60,825 nucleotides of DNA from Pseudomonadota bacterium (GTDB lineage Bacteria; Pseudomonadota; Gammaproteobacteria; Steroidobacterales; Steroidobacteraceae): positions 1 through 60,825 of the forward strand of contig JAEYXD010000031.1 in assembly GCA_023428645.1 (NCBI GenBank). Reading direction: 5' to 3'. Below the pieces are notes generated by a model. That model was not told where the DNA came from and ran no database searches. It saw only the letters and a list, made by a program, of their open reading frames with translations. The position numbers were made by a program, and so were the translations under genes. Every line of letters starts with the position of its first letter. The first letter of the stretch is position 1. Of this stretch, positions 16,830 through 25,292 are shown piece after piece.

Positions 16830-17235
16830 TGTTTGCGCCCCGGAGCAGCTCCTCCAGCGCTTCCGTGAGCTGGCGGTCTGTAAATGGTTTGCAGAGAAAG
16901 CCGTTCGCGCCCTTCTTCAACGCTTCGATCGCCGTTGCTTTGTCGGACAAGGCCGAGATGACGAGGATGAGAACGTCGGGCTTGATCTTTACCAGGTTCT
17001 CGACGCACTCGATGCCGTCCATCTCGGGCATCGTGATGTCCATCGTGACCACGTCGGCCGGTTCCTTGCGAAATGCTTCGACGGCCAACTTGCCGTTTGC
17101 CGCCGTTGCGATGACTTGCAGTCGATCGATCTGCAGCTCGCGTTCGATCTTGCGGCGAATGATGTTCGAATCGTCGCAAATCATGAGCTTGAGCTTACCA
17201 TTCGTCAACGGCTTAGCTGGTGCGTTTGCAGCCAT
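16819..17235 (-). CDS. CheY-like response regulator
   Basis: 138 residues, a single receiver domain. The acidic pair is in LMICDDSNIIRRKIE, the phospho-Asp in VVTMDITMPEMDGIE, Ser in VISALSDK and Lys in FLCKPFTDRQ. There is no output domain, so it acts by binding a target, as CheY does. It lies 33 bp after the membrane kinase gene and overlaps cheX. The natural reading is kinase to this regulator to removal of the phosphate by CheX. Its target (flagellar motor, pilus or enzyme) is not visible in the window. Confidence 0.92.
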   Translation of the reverse strand: MAANAPAKPLTNGKLKLMICDDSNIIRRKIERELQIDRLQVIATAANGKLAVEAFRKEPADVVTMDITMPEMDGIECVENLVKIKPDVLILVISALSDKATAIEALKKGANGFLCKPFTDRQLTEALEELLRGANNDD

Positions 17236-17268
17236 TGGGGTCCCTCTTGGAAGTCTTGGTATTCGCGA

Positions 17269-19569
17269 TTAAGCAGCTGCGCGCTCGTTCGCCGGCAGCC
17301 AGATCTTGAACTTCGAGAACCGTCCGCCCGCCGAGGCGAGCCCCACTCGACCGCCGAGCTCCGCCACGAGAATGCGCACGAGGTCCATGCCTGCGCCGCG
17401 TCCCGCATCCGTCGTGACGCGATCCGCCGTCGAGAAGCCGGGCCGGAAGATGAGCGCCATCGTCTGCCGCGGATCGAGCAGCGCGGCTTGCGCCGGCGTG
17501 ATCAGGCCGCGTTCGATCGCCACTTCCTTGATGCGCTCGAGCTGCAAGCCGCGTCCGTCGTCCTGTACGACGAGCTCGAAGCCTTCGCTGCCACGTTGCG
17601 TGAACTCCACGCCGAGCGTGCCGGTTTCCGCCTTGTTCGCGCGCGAGCGCTCGTCGGGCGTCTCGATGCCGTGCACGACGGCGTTACGCACCAATTGAAT
17701 CGTGATGTCCTTGACCGCGCGCTTGTACGCCTCGGGCACGCGATCGAGCCCCTTGCACTTGAGCGCGACCTGTTTCTGCTGGCTCGTCGCAATGCGATTC
17801 GCGAGCTCCTCGAGCGTGCGGTCGAGACCGCTGCTGGCGGCGCCGGCTTCGCTCGCCGCGGCTGCCGCGGGCGAGATCGCCTGCATCTGCATCGTCGCGT
17901 CATGCGCGCCGCCGAGCCATGCGTCGACCTTGGCCGCTTCCATCGGCGCCGCGCCGGAGACGCGGCGATTCGCGATCGCCTGATGCAGGTCGACGAGACG
18001 GCCGAGCATCTCGCGCACCTGCGCCAGGTGATTGAACAAGTCGTCGAGCTTGACGACGAGCGGCAGGAAGTCGCTGCCCGACAGTGACGGACGGCCCTTC
18101 AGATCACTGAGCGATTCTTCGAACGCGTGCGCGCGCTGTTCGACCGTCTTGAGGCCGAGCGCGGCCGCCTCGCCCTTGACCGCGTGGACCTGCCGATAGA
18201 TTCCGTCGATCTTCGCGCGGAACGCGGACTCTTCGCGCGCCGGCTCCTTGAGGATCGAGTTGACCATCTTCAACGACACGTCCGCGTCGGTGAGGAAGCC
18301 GGTCAAGCTGTCCGGCTCGACGTGGAGGATGCGCAGCAACAGGTCGAGCTGCGCCTGCGCCTTCTCCTGCGATTCCTGCAGCTCGCGCGACAGCATGACC
18401 CGCTTCGTCACGTCATTCACGGTCACGAGCAGATGCGACAGCGCGCCATCGGATTTCACGCGGTTGAAGTCGAATTCGAGGAAGTGCGTATCCAAGCCGC
18501 CAGCGGGATTGTCGAAGTGCACTTCGACTTCGTTCAGCGGGTTGATCGTCTTGACGAGCTTCTCGTTGACTCGCTCGCCCCACAACAGCGCGACGTAATC
18601 CATCGCGGTCTTGAGCGTCTTCTCGGGCACGATGGGCTTCAGCAGCTGATCGAACGCGATGTTCGAGAAATCCTCGCGGCGGAAGATCGTGTTGAGCGCC
18701 ATCGAGCGCTCGCTACCGAGCTTCAGGTCCTTGTCCAGCAGGAAGAGGCCTTCGTTCACGGTGCGCAGAATGTCCGCCGTTTCCTTGCGTGCCGCATTCG
18801 ACGCCGCTTCGTCCTTGCGCAGGTTGCGGGCAAAGTGGAAGAAGATCGAGCCGAGCAGCAACAGCGCCGCGGCCATGCCGCCGACCTGGATGTAACGCAG
18901 GATCGCGGCTTGTCGCGAGCTGTCCCGCTCGACGAGGTTCGCGAGCTCGCCGCTGATGTTCGCGAGCTGGGTGTGCGCGGCCGCGCCGTACTCGTTCAAT
19001 TCGGCGAGCGCCGTTTGCAGACGGCGACCGCGCGGGCTCAGTTGCACGCCCGGCGCGGGCTGCGGTGCTGGCGCTGCATTCTTACCGTTAGCGGCGGGGG
19101 CGGGCGCGGGGGCGGCCGCTTCGGTCGGATACGGCGAGCCCGAGAAGCGCAACACCGGATCGAGCTTCGCCTTATAGGCGTCCCAAATCTTCGAGCCGTT
19201 CGCGATGAGTTCCTTGGCCCTGTCGCTCGTGAGCGAGCCGAGGACGATGACGTCGCCGCTCGCATTGGTGATCATGCCGTTCGTGAGGCCGTTCAGGCCG
19301 TGATCGAATTTCGTCGCCGCGTTGCGCAGCGCCTCCAGGTCGGCGTCGATCTGCTCGCCGGCGCGCAGCCGATTCGCGAGCGCGACACCGCTGTCGTGGA
19401 CGAGGCCGGGCTGCGCCTGCTGCTGCGCGAGGAACTTGACCCCGCCGACGCCGTCGTCGAAGCGACCCACCATGCCATGGTTCACCGCGAGAATGATCGC
19501 CGTGAACAAGAGGAAGCCGGTGATGGCGAATACGATTCCCTTGTATCGACCCAGATCAAAAATGCCCAT
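17269..19569 (-). CDS. membrane-bound CheA-like histidine kinase with Hpt domain, lacking a CheW-like domain
   Basis: 766 residues. Helix 1 (GIVFAITGFLLFTAIILAV) and helix 2 (IQVGGMAAALLLLGSIFFHF, near 230) flank a periplasmic region of about 190 residues with a Pro/Ala-rich insert. A PAS-like region follows (about 265-390), then an Hpt domain with the phospho-His in YRQVHAVKGEAAALG (near 460). The ATPase domain has N box LVRNAVVHGIETPDERSR, G1 DDGRGL and G2 GRGAGMD. This order is CheA-like, but the protein stops right after the ATPase, so the CheW-binding P5 domain is absent. A sensor-kinase role that bypasses chemoreceptors is inferred. ATG 19569 has AGGGGA upstream; a TTG two codons earlier is less likely. 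Confidence 0.87.
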   Translation of the reverse strand: MGIFDLGRYKGIVFAITGFLLFTAIILAVNHGMVGRFDDGVGGVKFLAQQQAQPGLVHDSGVALANRLRAGEQIDADLEALRNAATKFDHGLNGLTNGMITNASGDVIVLGSLTSDRAKELIANGSKIWDAYKAKLDPVLRFSGSPYPTEAAAPAPAPAANGKNAAPAPQPAPGVQLSPRGRRLQTALAELNEYGAAAHTQLANISGELANLVERDSSRQAAILRYIQVGGMAAALLLLGSIFFHFARNLRKDEAASNAARKETADILRTVNEGLFLLDKDLKLGSERSMALNTIFRREDFSNIAFDQLLKPIVPEKTLKTAMDYVALLWGERVNEKLVKTINPLNEVEVHFDNPAGGLDTHFLEFDFNRVKSDGALSHLLVTVNDVTKRVMLSRELQESQEKAQAQLDLLLRILHVEPDSLTGFLTDADVSLKMVNSILKEPAREESAFRAKIDGIYRQVHAVKGEAAALGLKTVEQRAHAFEESLSDLKGRPSLSGSDFLPLVVKLDDLFNHLAQVREMLGRLVDLHQAIANRRVSGAAPMEAAKVDAWLGGAHDATMQMQAISPAAAAASEAGAASSGLDRTLEELANRIATSQQKQVALKCKGLDRVPEAYKRAVKDITIQLVRNAVVHGIETPDERSRANKAETGTLGVEFTQRGSEGFELVVQDDGRGLQLERIKEVAIERGLITPAQAALLDPRQTMALIFRPGFSTADRVTTDAGRGAGMDLVRILVAELGGRVGLASAGGRFSKFKIWLPANERAAA

Positions 19570-20145
19570 GGACAATTCCCCTGTTGCGCAAGTTTTCCGG
19601 CGGGCCGCGAGCGAGCCTTGAGCGACACGCCTGAACGCTCGTTTCCTCGAGCCGACGGCTTGCTGCGCGATTCGAGTTGTTCAAATCGGGCCGGCAGCAA
19701 ACGACGACCGCGAGGTCGAGCGAAATCGGCTGTGCGCTTATCTGACAATAAGCACTCAGATTACTCTCGAACCAGTTCCCGTTTTTAAAGCCCGGTTTTT
19801 GCTGCAGTTCAAACTTTCGATGAGATGTGACGTCGAGCAGCGTCGGTTCCGTGAGCGTGCCCTCGATGCCGCGCTCCGCCCGACTGCGTATTTCTCCGCA
19901 CGGCGGCGAGCTCGCCCTGTGACGCGCGTGCAACACGCCTCGTTATGTCTTCTCGACCCCTTTGCGTACTTGTCGACAAATTAATGACTTAGGCGCGCCC
20001 CGGGGCCTGACTCATTTCTACGACGACCGCCTTTTTGTGCTGCCGAAGCAATAACTTAGACGCGTTCGAGCACCGCAGGAAGTGCTCGACAACGGCAGGA
20101 CTGCGTGGTCATCATGCCGCCTCGGCAAAATTGGGCGTGGGGCCT
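19570..20145. other. 576-bp intergenic region between divergent genes
   Basis: This gap separates the reverse-strand kinase operon from the forward GNAT-like gene and must hold both promoters. I see a GCTTAT-CTGACA-ATAAGC inverted repeat near 19736-19753 and an AT-rich patch (19780-19815). A GCCCCGGGGC palindrome lies near 19996-20006. No convincing gene, structured RNA or terminator is visible. Open frames across it look like chance frames. Confidence 0.4.
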
Positions 20146-20616
20146 ATGCGAGAAACGATTCAGTTTCAGTCACACGTACCCCGGTCGCAGCGCGTCGCGC
20201 TGGAATCGCTCGTGTTTTTCAATTCCTGCCAGGAACGGTACGCCGCCTGCATCGCCGAGGCCGTCGAGCGATTTGGCGCGCCCGAGATCGTGGCGGACGG
20301 CGATCGCCTGCGGGTTCGTGTCACCGAGCTGAATGACGTGCAATGTCTGTTCGCGGTCGAGCGCGCGAGCGGTCGGCCGGTCGGAGTCGCGGTGTATATG
20401 CGCGCTGATCTCGAGCACATCACCGTCGTTCATCTCGGCATCAGCGCCGAATATGCCAGCGGCGGCTCGAAGGCCGACGAGCAGCTCCTGCTGCGGCTCC
20501 TGCGTGAGGTGCGCCGCTCCACGCGTCGCATGAAGGGCGTGCGACGGCTCGAGCTCTTCTATATCAAGGAACGAACCTCCGCGAATCGTTGGCGCGACGC
20601 GAAAGCGCTCGCCTGA
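20146..20616 (+). CDS. hypothetical protein, weakly GNAT-like
   Basis: 156 residues, cytoplasmic. The central part (GRPVGVAVYMRADLEHITVV, then HLGISAEYASGG) followed by a helix-rich stretch resembles the acetyl-CoA-binding strand and loop of GNAT acetyltransferases. The canonical Q/RxxGxG/A loop is not clear, so this is only suggestive. ATG 20146 gives the first residues that look protein-like; the ribosome site is a weak GTGGGG. It lies 36 bp upstream of the EEP-family gene and may be cotranscribed. I do not recognise a specific family. Confidence 0.65.
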   Translation: MRETIQFQSHVPRSQRVALESLVFFNSCQERYAACIAEAVERFGAPEIVADGDRLRVRVTELNDVQCLFAVERASGRPVGVAVYMRADLEHITVVHLGISAEYASGGSKADEQLLLRLLREVRRSTRRMKGVRRLELFYIKERTSANRWRDAKALA

Positions 20617-20652
20617 GTCTTGCGATCCACTGATCCTCGCAAGGCGCGCACC

Positions 20653-21621
20653 GTGCGCGCGATCACTGCTGTGTGCGGCATGCCCGCCGTGCTCCTGACG
20701 TGGGCGCTATGGCTCGCCGTCGGCCTGGGTCATCTAGGGCTGCACGGCTGGATCTTCGATCTGTTCGCGAACTTCACCGCGCAATACATGGCGCTGTTTG
20801 CCGTGTGCGTCGTCGCGCTCACGATCGCTCGGCGGCCGAAGATGGCCATGATCGCGCTGCTCGGCGTCGCCGCCACGACCGCGACGATGGCGCCTTACTT
20901 CCTCGCACCTTCCTCGGCAGACCCGGCGCGGGATCGAGATCGATTCCGGCTCGTCACGTTCAACCTTTGGTTTCGCAATGACGACACTGCACGCGCGGTC
21001 GAGTTTCTGAGAGCAAGTCGTGCCGACGTTGTCGTGCTGCAGGAAGTCGAGATTCCGAATGTCGAGGCGCTTGCACAGTCGTTGCCCGAGCTTCCTCATC
21101 GTCTCGTGCTGCCCACCGCGCGGCACGCGCTCGCGATCTTCAGTCGTTGGCCGTTGCGGGATGCGCCGCATGAGGCATCGACGGACGAGCCTCAGCGCAT
21201 CGCGCGCGTGGACCTCGACTGGCGCGGCACACGAGTCGCGTTCTTCGGTGCGCACCTCAATTGGCCGCTCAGCCCGCTCAAGGCAGCGGCGCGCGCAGAG
21301 GAGCTCGACGAGCTCGCGACCTTCGCGCGGGCTAGCGATGGCCCGGTGCTCGTCGCTGGCGATTTCAATCTCACGCCGTGGTCACGTTATTTCGAGCGCT
21401 TCGTCGCGCGCTCGGGGCTGACGGATTGCGCGCTCGGGCACGGCCTGCTCGGGACGTGGCCCGCGCAGTTCAAGCCGCTGCGGATCCGCATCGATCAGTG
21501 CTTTGCATCCGCGCACTGGCGGGTGCAGCGCGTTGCGGTCGGCCCGGCGCTCGGATCGGACCATTTGCCGGTGACCGTCGATCTGGCCTTGAACGTCGCG
21601 AACGCCTCGACGACGGAATGA
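20653..21621 (+). CDS. membrane-anchored endonuclease/exonuclease/phosphatase (EEP) family protein
   Basis: About 322 residues. Three N-terminal hydrophobic helices (AVLLTWALWLAVGLGHLGL and two more to about residue 95) precede an EEP domain. Its signature motifs are TFNLWFRNDD, VVLQEVEI, GAHLNWPLSP, VAGDFNLTPWS, RIDQCFAS and GSDHLPV, so the Glu, Asp-Asn and Asp-His catalytic residues are all present. EEP proteins hydrolyse phosphodiesters in nucleic acids or phospholipids; with a membrane anchor the active domain probably faces the periplasm. GTG 20653 with AAGG upstream is chosen; TTG 20620 is the other option. It converges on the NYN-domain gene. Confidence 0.85.
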   Translation: MRAITAVCGMPAVLLTWALWLAVGLGHLGLHGWIFDLFANFTAQYMALFAVCVVALTIARRPKMAMIALLGVAATTATMAPYFLAPSSADPARDRDRFRLVTFNLWFRNDDTARAVEFLRASRADVVVLQEVEIPNVEALAQSLPELPHRLVLPTARHALAIFSRWPLRDAPHEASTDEPQRIARVDLDWRGTRVAFFGAHLNWPLSPLKAAARAEELDELATFARASDGPVLVAGDFNLTPWSRYFERFVARSGLTDCALGHGLLGTWPAQFKPLRIRIDQCFASAHWRVQRVAVGPALGSDHLPVTVDLALNVANASTTE

Positions 21622-21649
21622 AGGGGCGCCGGGGACGCGCGCTGCACCG

Positions 21650-22510
21650 TCAGCCGCGCGAGTCGCCGTCTTCGCGCACGACGCGGACGCGCCGGATGAT
21701 GTAGCCGCCGGACTTCTGATCCGGCTCGAGCTCGAGGAGCTTGTGCTGCGCGGCGTCCTCGAGCAACTCGCTGAACGTGCGGAAGCCGTAGTAGCTCTCG
21801 TTGAAGCCTGGATTGCGGCGCTTCAGCGCCTGTTTCACCATCGAGCCCCAGATTTTCTCGTCCGTGTCGCGCTCTTCCGCCAGTGCGTCGATCGTGTCGA
21901 GCACCAGGTCGAACGCCTGCTGACGGCGGTCCTCGTCGGTCGTCTCCGCCTTCGGCTGTGAGCTCTTCGCCTCCGTAGGCTGTTTTGCAGCCGGCCGTCG
22001 CCGTGTGCGCTGCTGCTTCTTTTTCTCATCCTGGCGCACGAGATCGTCGTAGAAGATGAACTCGTCGCAGTTCGCGATCAGCAGGTCCGAGGTCGAGCTC
22101 TTCACGCCCACACCGATGACGGTCTTGTTGTTCTCGCGGAGCTTGCTGACGAGCGGCGAGAAATCCGAATCGCCGCTGATGATGACGAAAGTGTCGACGT
22201 GCGCCTTCGTGTAGCAAAGATCGAGCGCGTCGACCACGAGGCGGATGTCCGCCGAGTTCTTGCCGGACATGCGCACGTGCGGAATTTCGATCAGCTCGAA
22301 CGATGCCTCGTGCATCTGCGCCTTGAACTCCTTGTACCGTTCCCAGTCGCAGTACGCCTTTTTCACGACGATGCTGCCCTTGAGCAGCAGGCGCTCGAGC
22401 ACGCGGGCAATGTCGAATTTCGCGTACTTCGCATCGCGCACGCCGAGTGCGATGTTCTCGAAATCGCAGAACAGAGCCATGCTGTTGATGGGGTGCGTCA
22501 TAGAGTTCAC
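21650..22510 (-). CDS. NYN-domain (LabA/DUF88) protein with C-terminal LOTUS (OST-HTH) domain
   Basis: About 286 residues. The N-terminal NYN PIN-like nuclease domain has MALFCDFENIALGV, the acidic NSADIRLVVDAL and VIISGDSDFSPLV, the conserved Asp residues expected for metal-dependent RNA cleavage. A basic linker (KKKQQRTRRRP) leads to a C-terminal LOTUS/OST-HTH-like domain (WGSMVKQALKRRNPGFNESY, then FSELLEDA), a fold known to bind RNA. An RNA-processing role is inferred. The start GTG 22510 overlaps the stop of corA in a GTGA, typical of coupled translation; ATG 22501 is an alternative. Confidence 0.85.
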   Translation of the reverse strand: MNSMTHPINSMALFCDFENIALGVRDAKYAKFDIARVLERLLLKGSIVVKKAYCDWERYKEFKAQMHEASFELIEIPHVRMSGKNSADIRLVVDALDLCYTKAHVDTFVIISGDSDFSPLVSKLRENNKTVIGVGVKSSTSDLLIANCDEFIFYDDLVRQDEKKKQQRTRRRPAAKQPTEAKSSQPKAETTDEDRRQQAFDLVLDTIDALAEERDTDEKIWGSMVKQALKRRNPGFNESYYGFRTFSELLEDAAQHKLLELEPDQKSGGYIIRRVRVVREDGDSRG

Positions 22511-23481
22511 AGCCAGCCCTTCTTCTTGAACAGGGCGTAGGTAATGCCCATCGAGCCGATCATGAGGCCGATGGAGAAAAAGAAATTGCCGTACTCGCCA
22601 GGAATCACCGGCAGCAGGCGAAAGTTCATGCCGTATATGCTCGCGATCAGCGTCGGCGGGAGGAACAGCACGGCGGCGACCGAGAAGATCTTGATGATGT
22701 TGTTCTGCTCGACGCTGATCAGCCCGAGCGTCGCTTCGAGCAGGAACGAGATCTTGCTGCCGAGAAAGCTGGCGTGATCGGACATCGACATGACGTCGCG
22801 GCTGATCGAGCGGAAGCGGTTGCGCTGCTCATGCGTCAGCTCCGGCACGTTCGCTTGTTGCAGGAACACGAGCAGGCGCCCGAGGCTCACCAGACTTTCG
22901 CGGGCCTTGGAGTTCAAGTCGCCGCTGAAGCCGATGCGCTCGATCATCGACCGCAGGTCGCGGCTCGTCGGCGTGTCCGAGCCGTTGCGGGCAAAGATGC
23001 TCGCGGACAGCGTGTCCAGATCGGCGCCGACGCGTTCCAGGATGTCCGCGATGCGCTCGGTGATCGCCTCGACGATGCCCGCGAGCACCGCGATGCCGTT
23101 CTGGCACGATGCCGGATGCGTGTGCGCGTAGGTCGCGAAATGCTTGAACGGCTTGATGTCGAGAAAGCGGCTCGTCACGAGCTTGCCGCGATTGAGGATG
23201 AACGTGATAGCGCTGCTGACCGGCTGAGCGGTGTCGACCTTCGCGGCGACGGTCATCGTCATGTAGAGCGCGCCGTTCTCTTCGTACAGCCGATTCGACG
23301 CCTCGATCTCCTTCATTTCCTCGCGCGTCGGAATCTCTACGCCGAGCTGCTCCTCGACCGTCTTCTCTTCCGCCAGCGTCGGCTCGAGCAAGTCGACCCA
23401 CACGGCCGACTCCGGAATGAGGGCATCCGCCGGCATGACGTGCGTCAGGCCGGTCGGTTCCGGAACGTAGATGTTCAACAT
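22507..23481 (-). CDS. corA: CorA-family magnesium/divalent cation transporter
   Basis: 324 residues. A long alpha/beta cytoplasmic N-terminus leads to the pore helix and the invariant GMN signature in IASIYGMNF (near residue 285). A second transmembrane helix and a basic tail (ALFKKKGWL) follow, as in E. coli CorA. CorA forms a pentamer in the inner membrane and admits Mg2+ (also Co2+ and Ni2+). It is 69 bp downstream of dsbA and overlaps the NYN-LOTUS gene, so the three probably share a transcript. Confidence 0.93.
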   Translation of the reverse strand: MLNIYVPEPTGLTHVMPADALIPESAVWVDLLEPTLAEEKTVEEQLGVEIPTREEMKEIEASNRLYEENGALYMTMTVAAKVDTAQPVSSAITFILNRGKLVTSRFLDIKPFKHFATYAHTHPASCQNGIAVLAGIVEAITERIADILERVGADLDTLSASIFARNGSDTPTSRDLRSMIERIGFSGDLNSKARESLVSLGRLLVFLQQANVPELTHEQRNRFRSISRDVMSMSDHASFLGSKISFLLEATLGLISVEQNNIIKIFSVAAVLFLPPTLIASIYGMNFRLLPVIPGEYGNFFFSIGLMIGSMGITYALFKKKGWL

Positions 23482-23550
23482 GGAGTGCGCGCGAGGGGCA
23501 TGATCGGCCGAGCGCCCTCGCCGAGCGGCGCACGCCGGGTGCGCCGTTCG

Positions 23551-24405
23551 TCAGCCGCCGCCTTCCGAGGCGGCGAACTCGCCGATGAGCTGCAGGAGTT
23601 GCGGCTCGCCGCCGGCCATGCCGACGTCGGTCTTGTACTTGCCGTTCACGATGATCGCCGGCACCGAATCGATGCGATAGCGGCGGTTGAGCACGTCGGC
23701 GCGCTGCAGCTTGTTCTCCACCGCGAACGAGCTGAACGCCTTCTGGAACTCATCCGTGCTCACACCGTGCTCGCGGAAGAACGCGGTGATCTTCTCGACG
23801 GTGTTGAGCCCGTTACCTTTCGTATGGATCTCGCGGAAGATCGGCGTGTGCAGCTCATCGAGCTTGCCGAGCATTTCAGCCGTGTAGAACAGGCGCGCGT
23901 GAATGCGCAGCGTGTCGTTCCACATCGCCGGCACGCGCACGAACTCGACGTTCGCGGGCTTGCCTTTCGCCTGCCACGATTCGAGCGCCGGGTCGAGCGC
24001 ATAGCAATGGCCGCAGCCGTACCAGAACACTTCGACGACTTCGACCTTGCCCGGACCGACGGACGTCGGCTGCGCGGGCACCAGCTTCGTGTAGTTCGCG
24101 CCCTCCTTGAACCGTGCCGACGTCGGGTTCGTCCCCGCCGGACCGCCGAGGCGCAAGGCCGGGCGAGCCGGCGTCGGTGTGTTGTCGACTTCGTCGGCGG
24201 TTTCGCTGATCGCCTCGGGCGGCGTCGCGGTTTCGGTCGCTTCCTCGGTGACGGGTGCCTCGACGGCTGGCGTTTCCGGCGCCGTCTGAGCGGCGACGGT
24301 CGGGGCAGGTTGTTGCTGCGCGAGCGGTGCCGTCGTCGAGTCCTTGCTGCAAGCGCCGAGCGTCAGCAGCAACGCGCAGAGGGTGGCGAGCGAAAACTTC
24401 TTCAT
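23551..24405 (-). CDS. dsbA: thiol:disulfide interchange protein DsbA, lipoprotein form
   Basis: 284 residues. A lipoprotein-type signal ends in LTLGAC (Cys near 19), followed by an unusual Pro/Ala/Thr/Glu-rich spacer of about 75 residues, then a DsbA thioredoxin fold. The active site is WYGCGHCYALDP and the cis-Pro loop is SVPAIIVNG. DsbA introduces disulfides into periplasmic proteins. Standard DsbA is soluble and about 210 residues, so membrane anchoring with a flexible tether is the distinctive point here. It follows cytochrome c4 by 51 bp, an association also seen in Pseudomonas. Confidence 0.93.
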   Translation of the reverse strand: MKKFSLATLCALLLTLGACSKDSTTAPLAQQQPAPTVAAQTAPETPAVEAPVTEEATETATPPEAISETADEVDNTPTPARPALRLGGPAGTNPTSARFKEGANYTKLVPAQPTSVGPGKVEVVEVFWYGCGHCYALDPALESWQAKGKPANVEFVRVPAMWNDTLRIHARLFYTAEMLGKLDELHTPIFREIHTKGNGLNTVEKITAFFREHGVSTDEFQKAFSSFAVENKLQRADVLNRRYRIDSVPAIIVNGKYKTDVGMAGGEPQLLQLIGEFAASEGGG

Positions 24406-24456
24406 GACCTTACCTCGATGCTTACGCGAGCGAAGCGCCCGATGTCGACGTCGGGA

Positions 24457-25077
24457 TCAGCGCAGGCCCTGCACGTACTGGGAGACCGCGTCGATCTGCG
24501 AGTCCGTCAAGCGGTTCGCGACGTCGCGCATCATGCGGTTGTGTGCTTGATCCGTGGTGCGCGTGCCGGCGCGGAAGGCGCGCAGCTGGGCGGCGACGTA
24601 CGTCGCATGCTGGCCCTGCAATGCCGGATAGCCGGCGGCTGCCATGCCCTTGCCGTTCGGGCCGTGGCACGCGGTGCACGCCGCGATACCTGCGGCCGAG
24701 TCGCCGCCGCGGTACAGGCGCTGACCTTCGGCGACCTTCGCGGCATCCGCTTCCAGGAGGCCCGTGCGCGCCTGCTGGGCGTAATAGGCGCCGAGGTCTT
24801 CCATGTCGTCGTCGCTGAGGGGTTGCGCCATCGGCTCCATGAGCGGGTTCTTCCGCTCGCCGCTCTTGAACGCCTTCAGCTGCTTCACGATGTACGCGCT
24901 GCTCTGGCCGGCGAGGGTCGGCCATTCCGGATTCGCGCTGTTGCCGTTGACGCCGTGGCACGCGACGCAGGGGGCCGCCTTCGCCTGACCTTCCTCGGCG
25001 GATCCCTCACCGAGCACGGTCGAGCTGAACGCCAATCCGCTGAACACGATCGAGAACGCAAGCCGCTGTAACTTCAT
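24457..25077 (-). CDS. cytochrome c4 (di-heme, periplasmic)
   Basis: 206 residues with a signal peptide (LAFSIVFSGLAFSSTVLG). Two class I cytochrome c domains carry heme sites CVACHGVNGNSANPEWPTLA and CTACHGPNGKGMAAAGYPAL. The distal ligands are the Met residues near NPLMEPMAQ and NRMMRDVA. Cytochrome c4 passes electrons from the bc1 complex to terminal oxidases. ATG 25077 is chosen over an upstream in-frame ATG because GGAG lies 9 nt before it and the signal peptide then starts correctly. It is divergent from engB. Confidence 0.93.
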   Translation of the reverse strand: MKLQRLAFSIVFSGLAFSSTVLGEGSAEEGQAKAAPCVACHGVNGNSANPEWPTLAGQSSAYIVKQLKAFKSGERKNPLMEPMAQPLSDDDMEDLGAYYAQQARTGLLEADAAKVAEGQRLYRGGDSAAGIAACTACHGPNGKGMAAAGYPALQGQHATYVAAQLRAFRAGTRTTDQAHNRMMRDVANRLTDSQIDAVSQYVQGLR

Positions 25078-25292
25078 TACCCACTCCGCACGTAACACTT
25101 ACGGGGCGACCGCTGGTCACGGCCGTCCAAGGTCGACGTCAAGTTGACGACAAAATTGATTCGAGTAAACCGCGGCGTGCGTGTCGGTGACGACGCCGGG
25201 GCACAAAAGGCGCGGAATTGTACACTAGCCCGCTGTCCTTCCCGGTAGCTCTCGCCTACCTTTTCATGCGCTTAGACCGCGCCGGTTCACCC

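Noticed and set aside
22774..25071. A 765-codon forward open frame across corA, dsbA and cytochrome c4
   Set aside because: It spans three well-supported reverse-strand genes and has the composition of an antisense shadow (Arg, His and Asp rich).
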